Shown here piece by piece: positions 63,357 through 64,000 of a DNA stretch of 64,000 bases; within the stretch, counting starts at the first letter, position 1, and each line of letters opens with the position of its first letter. Under the pieces are notes generated by a model. The model did no database searches. It had not been told where the DNA came from and saw only the letters and a list, made by a program, of their open reading frames with translations. This stretch comes from Clostridium sp. CAG:678 (GTDB lineage Bacteria; Bacillota; Clostridia; Oscillospirales; Acutalibacteraceae). The position numbers were made by a program, and so were the translations under genes. Where the stretch lies: contig HF991825.1 in the NCBI GenBank assembly GCA_000431535.1, positions 169,662-233,661 of the forward strand, given 5' to 3'.

Positions 63357-63682
63357 TACGCATAGTTAAGTACCTTGGAAACGGAAATGCTGAACTCTTC
63401 AAATTCCTTTTTCTTTTCCGCAAGGCGCTTTGCTCCTTTCTTGGTGATGTGGTAGTATTTTCTTTTTCTGCCATCCGCCGTTACCCAGTAACTTTCTACC
63501 AGTTTTTCCTTTTCCAGCGCGTGCAGGATGGGATAGAGCGTGCCCTCTTTCAGTGAAAAGGCATTTTCGCTCCTTGTTTCCAGTTCCCGAATGATCCGGT
63601 AACCGTACATATCTTCACTTTTTATAACCGAAAGCACCATCATAGGCGTACTTCCGCTTATAAGTTCTCTACTGATTTTCAA
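63356..63682 (-). CDS. PadR-family transcriptional regulator
   Basis: A 108-residue PadR protein: LISGSTPMMVLSVIKSEDMYGYRIIRELE (winged helix), FSLKEGTLYPILHALEKEKLVESYW and GRKRKYYHITKKGAKRL. The start is TTG (63682) with AAGGAGG seven bases before it. It controls its operon with the HAAS-domain gene; a palindrome downstream of the promoter is a candidate operator. Confidence 0.93.
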   Translation of the reverse strand: MKISRELISGSTPMMVLSVIKSEDMYGYRIIRELETRSENAFSLKEGTLYPILHALEKEKLVESYWVTADGRKRKYYHITKKGAKRLAEKKKEFEEFSISVSKVLNYA

Positions 63683-63729
63683 AGCAAAACCTCCTTGCTA
63701 TATAGATTTAAATAGATTGGAACCTTATG

Positions 63730-63776
63730 CATAGATTCCCTATGTATAGCGTACCACCTTGCCGGAATCATGTCAA
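63730..63776 (-). promoter_or_regulatory. PadR operon promoter and candidate operator
   Basis: On the minus strand TTGACA (63776-63771), 17-bp spacer and TACGCT (63753-63748). Just downstream lies CATAG-ATTCC-CTATG (63730-63744), a 5-bp inverted repeat, and the word ATAGATT recurs three times at 63700-63740 (plus strand). Confidence 0.6.
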
Positions 63777-63821
63777 TAAACCTGCAAAAAATTGCATTAT
63801 TTTGTAAAACTATAAAAAAAG

Positions 63822-63848
63822 AGCCGTGCGCAATGCACGGCTTTTCTT
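63822..63848 (-). terminator. Bidirectional terminator before cysK
   Basis: AGCCGTGC (63822-63829) pairs with GCACGGCT (63835-63842); A-run on one side and TTTTC on the other. On the minus strand it closes the cysK transcript. Confidence 0.8.
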
Positions 63849-63883
63849 ATAAAAATTGTTAAATTTACTAAAAAACGCTGAAA

Positions 63884-64000
63884 TCAGTCGTCAAACAAAA
63901 CGGTGCTGAAATACCGTTCGCCCGTGTCCGGCAGAACGGTTACTACCGTTTTGCCTTTTCCAAGCCTGCGTGCAAGTTTAATCGCTGCGGCAACATTTGA
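63884..64000 (-). CDS. cysK: Cysteine synthase, C-terminal 38 residues (cut by window)
   Basis: The partial frame ends in [20 protein letters not shown] followed by [17 protein letters not shown] and a stop. [12 protein letters not shown] is the C-terminal signature of O-acetylserine sulfhydrylase, so this is the end of a cysK-type gene that continues to the right of the window. Which paralogue (CysK or CysM) is not decided from the end alone. Confidence 0.9.
   Translation of the reverse strand, partial: SNVAAAIKLARRLGKGKTVVTVLPDTGERYFSTVLFDD

Noticed and set aside
1..64000. CRISPR arrays, toxin-antitoxin or restriction genes, insertion sequences
   Set aside because: None seen in the gene list or as regular short repeats.

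Overview
The window looks like a chromosomal segment of a gut-type, monoderm Clostridia (Oscillospiraceae/Ruminococcaceae-like) bacterium. This is inferred from moderate GC, strong GGAGG ribosome sites, TTG starts, the Firmicutes order rimP-nusA-ylxR-ylxQ-infB-rbfA-nrnA-truB-ribF, an LCP wall protein, FIVAR and FN3 surface proteins, PadR/HAAS and LytTR regulators, and -35/-10 promoters close to the sigma-A consensus. I see no phage, insertion sequence, CRISPR array or known defence system.

Layout. 1-2.8 kb: the end of a large secreted FIVAR-type surface protein and a 44-residue acidic peptide gene. 3-4.8 kb: an LCP ligase (minus strand) and the RNase P RNA with a near-perfect promoter. 4.8-12.6 kb: a carbon-catabolic region with a class II aldolase, IolC-type kinase, FGGY kinase, TetR regulator, class III aminotransferase and a double class II aldolase; two TetR-like operators lie between the divergent promoters. 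12.6-15.5 kb: a cation P-type ATPase behind a probable manganese (yybP-ykoY) riboswitch whose P1 stem overlaps a terminator. 15.6-23 kb: a co-oriented run of rRNA/tRNA modification and translation genes (rlmD, small MGMT, PqqD-like, nucleotidyltransferase, lepA, trmN6-like, rsmI, radical SAM). 23-28.4 kb: hydrolase, IolB-like isomerase, iron alcohol dehydrogenase, EamA transporter, GNAT, methyltransferase.

28.7-39 kb: GH20 hexosaminidase, HD and calcineurin-like hydrolases, a D-Ala-D-Ala carboxypeptidase, an ECF sigma/anti-sigma pair and a 1497-residue wall hydrolase with six FN3-pair repeats. 39-45.4 kb: XRE regulator and an ABC importer (COG2984/4120/1101 type) split by a GT8-GT2 glycosyltransferase, then a maltose-type acetyltransferase. 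45.6-55.8 kb: glutamate dehydrogenase and the rimP-infB-ribF translation operon. 55.8-56.6 kb: a tRNA-Thr/tRNA-Val unit with a duplicated leader and a truncated tRNA-Thr copy. 56.7-64 kb: an Agr-like GHKL/LytTR pair, a GH38-like DUF5054 protein, a HAAS-domain membrane protein with PadR, and the end of cysK.

How it fits together: IolB-, IolC- and IolJ-like enzymes would take 5-deoxyglucuronate to DHAP and malonate semialdehyde; the aminotransferase and iron alcohol dehydrogenase nearby could dispose of the semialdehyde, but that is inference. Wall remodelling (LCP, DacA-like, GH73, GH20, surface proteins) is the second theme. All calls come from reading the sequence; no database search was run.
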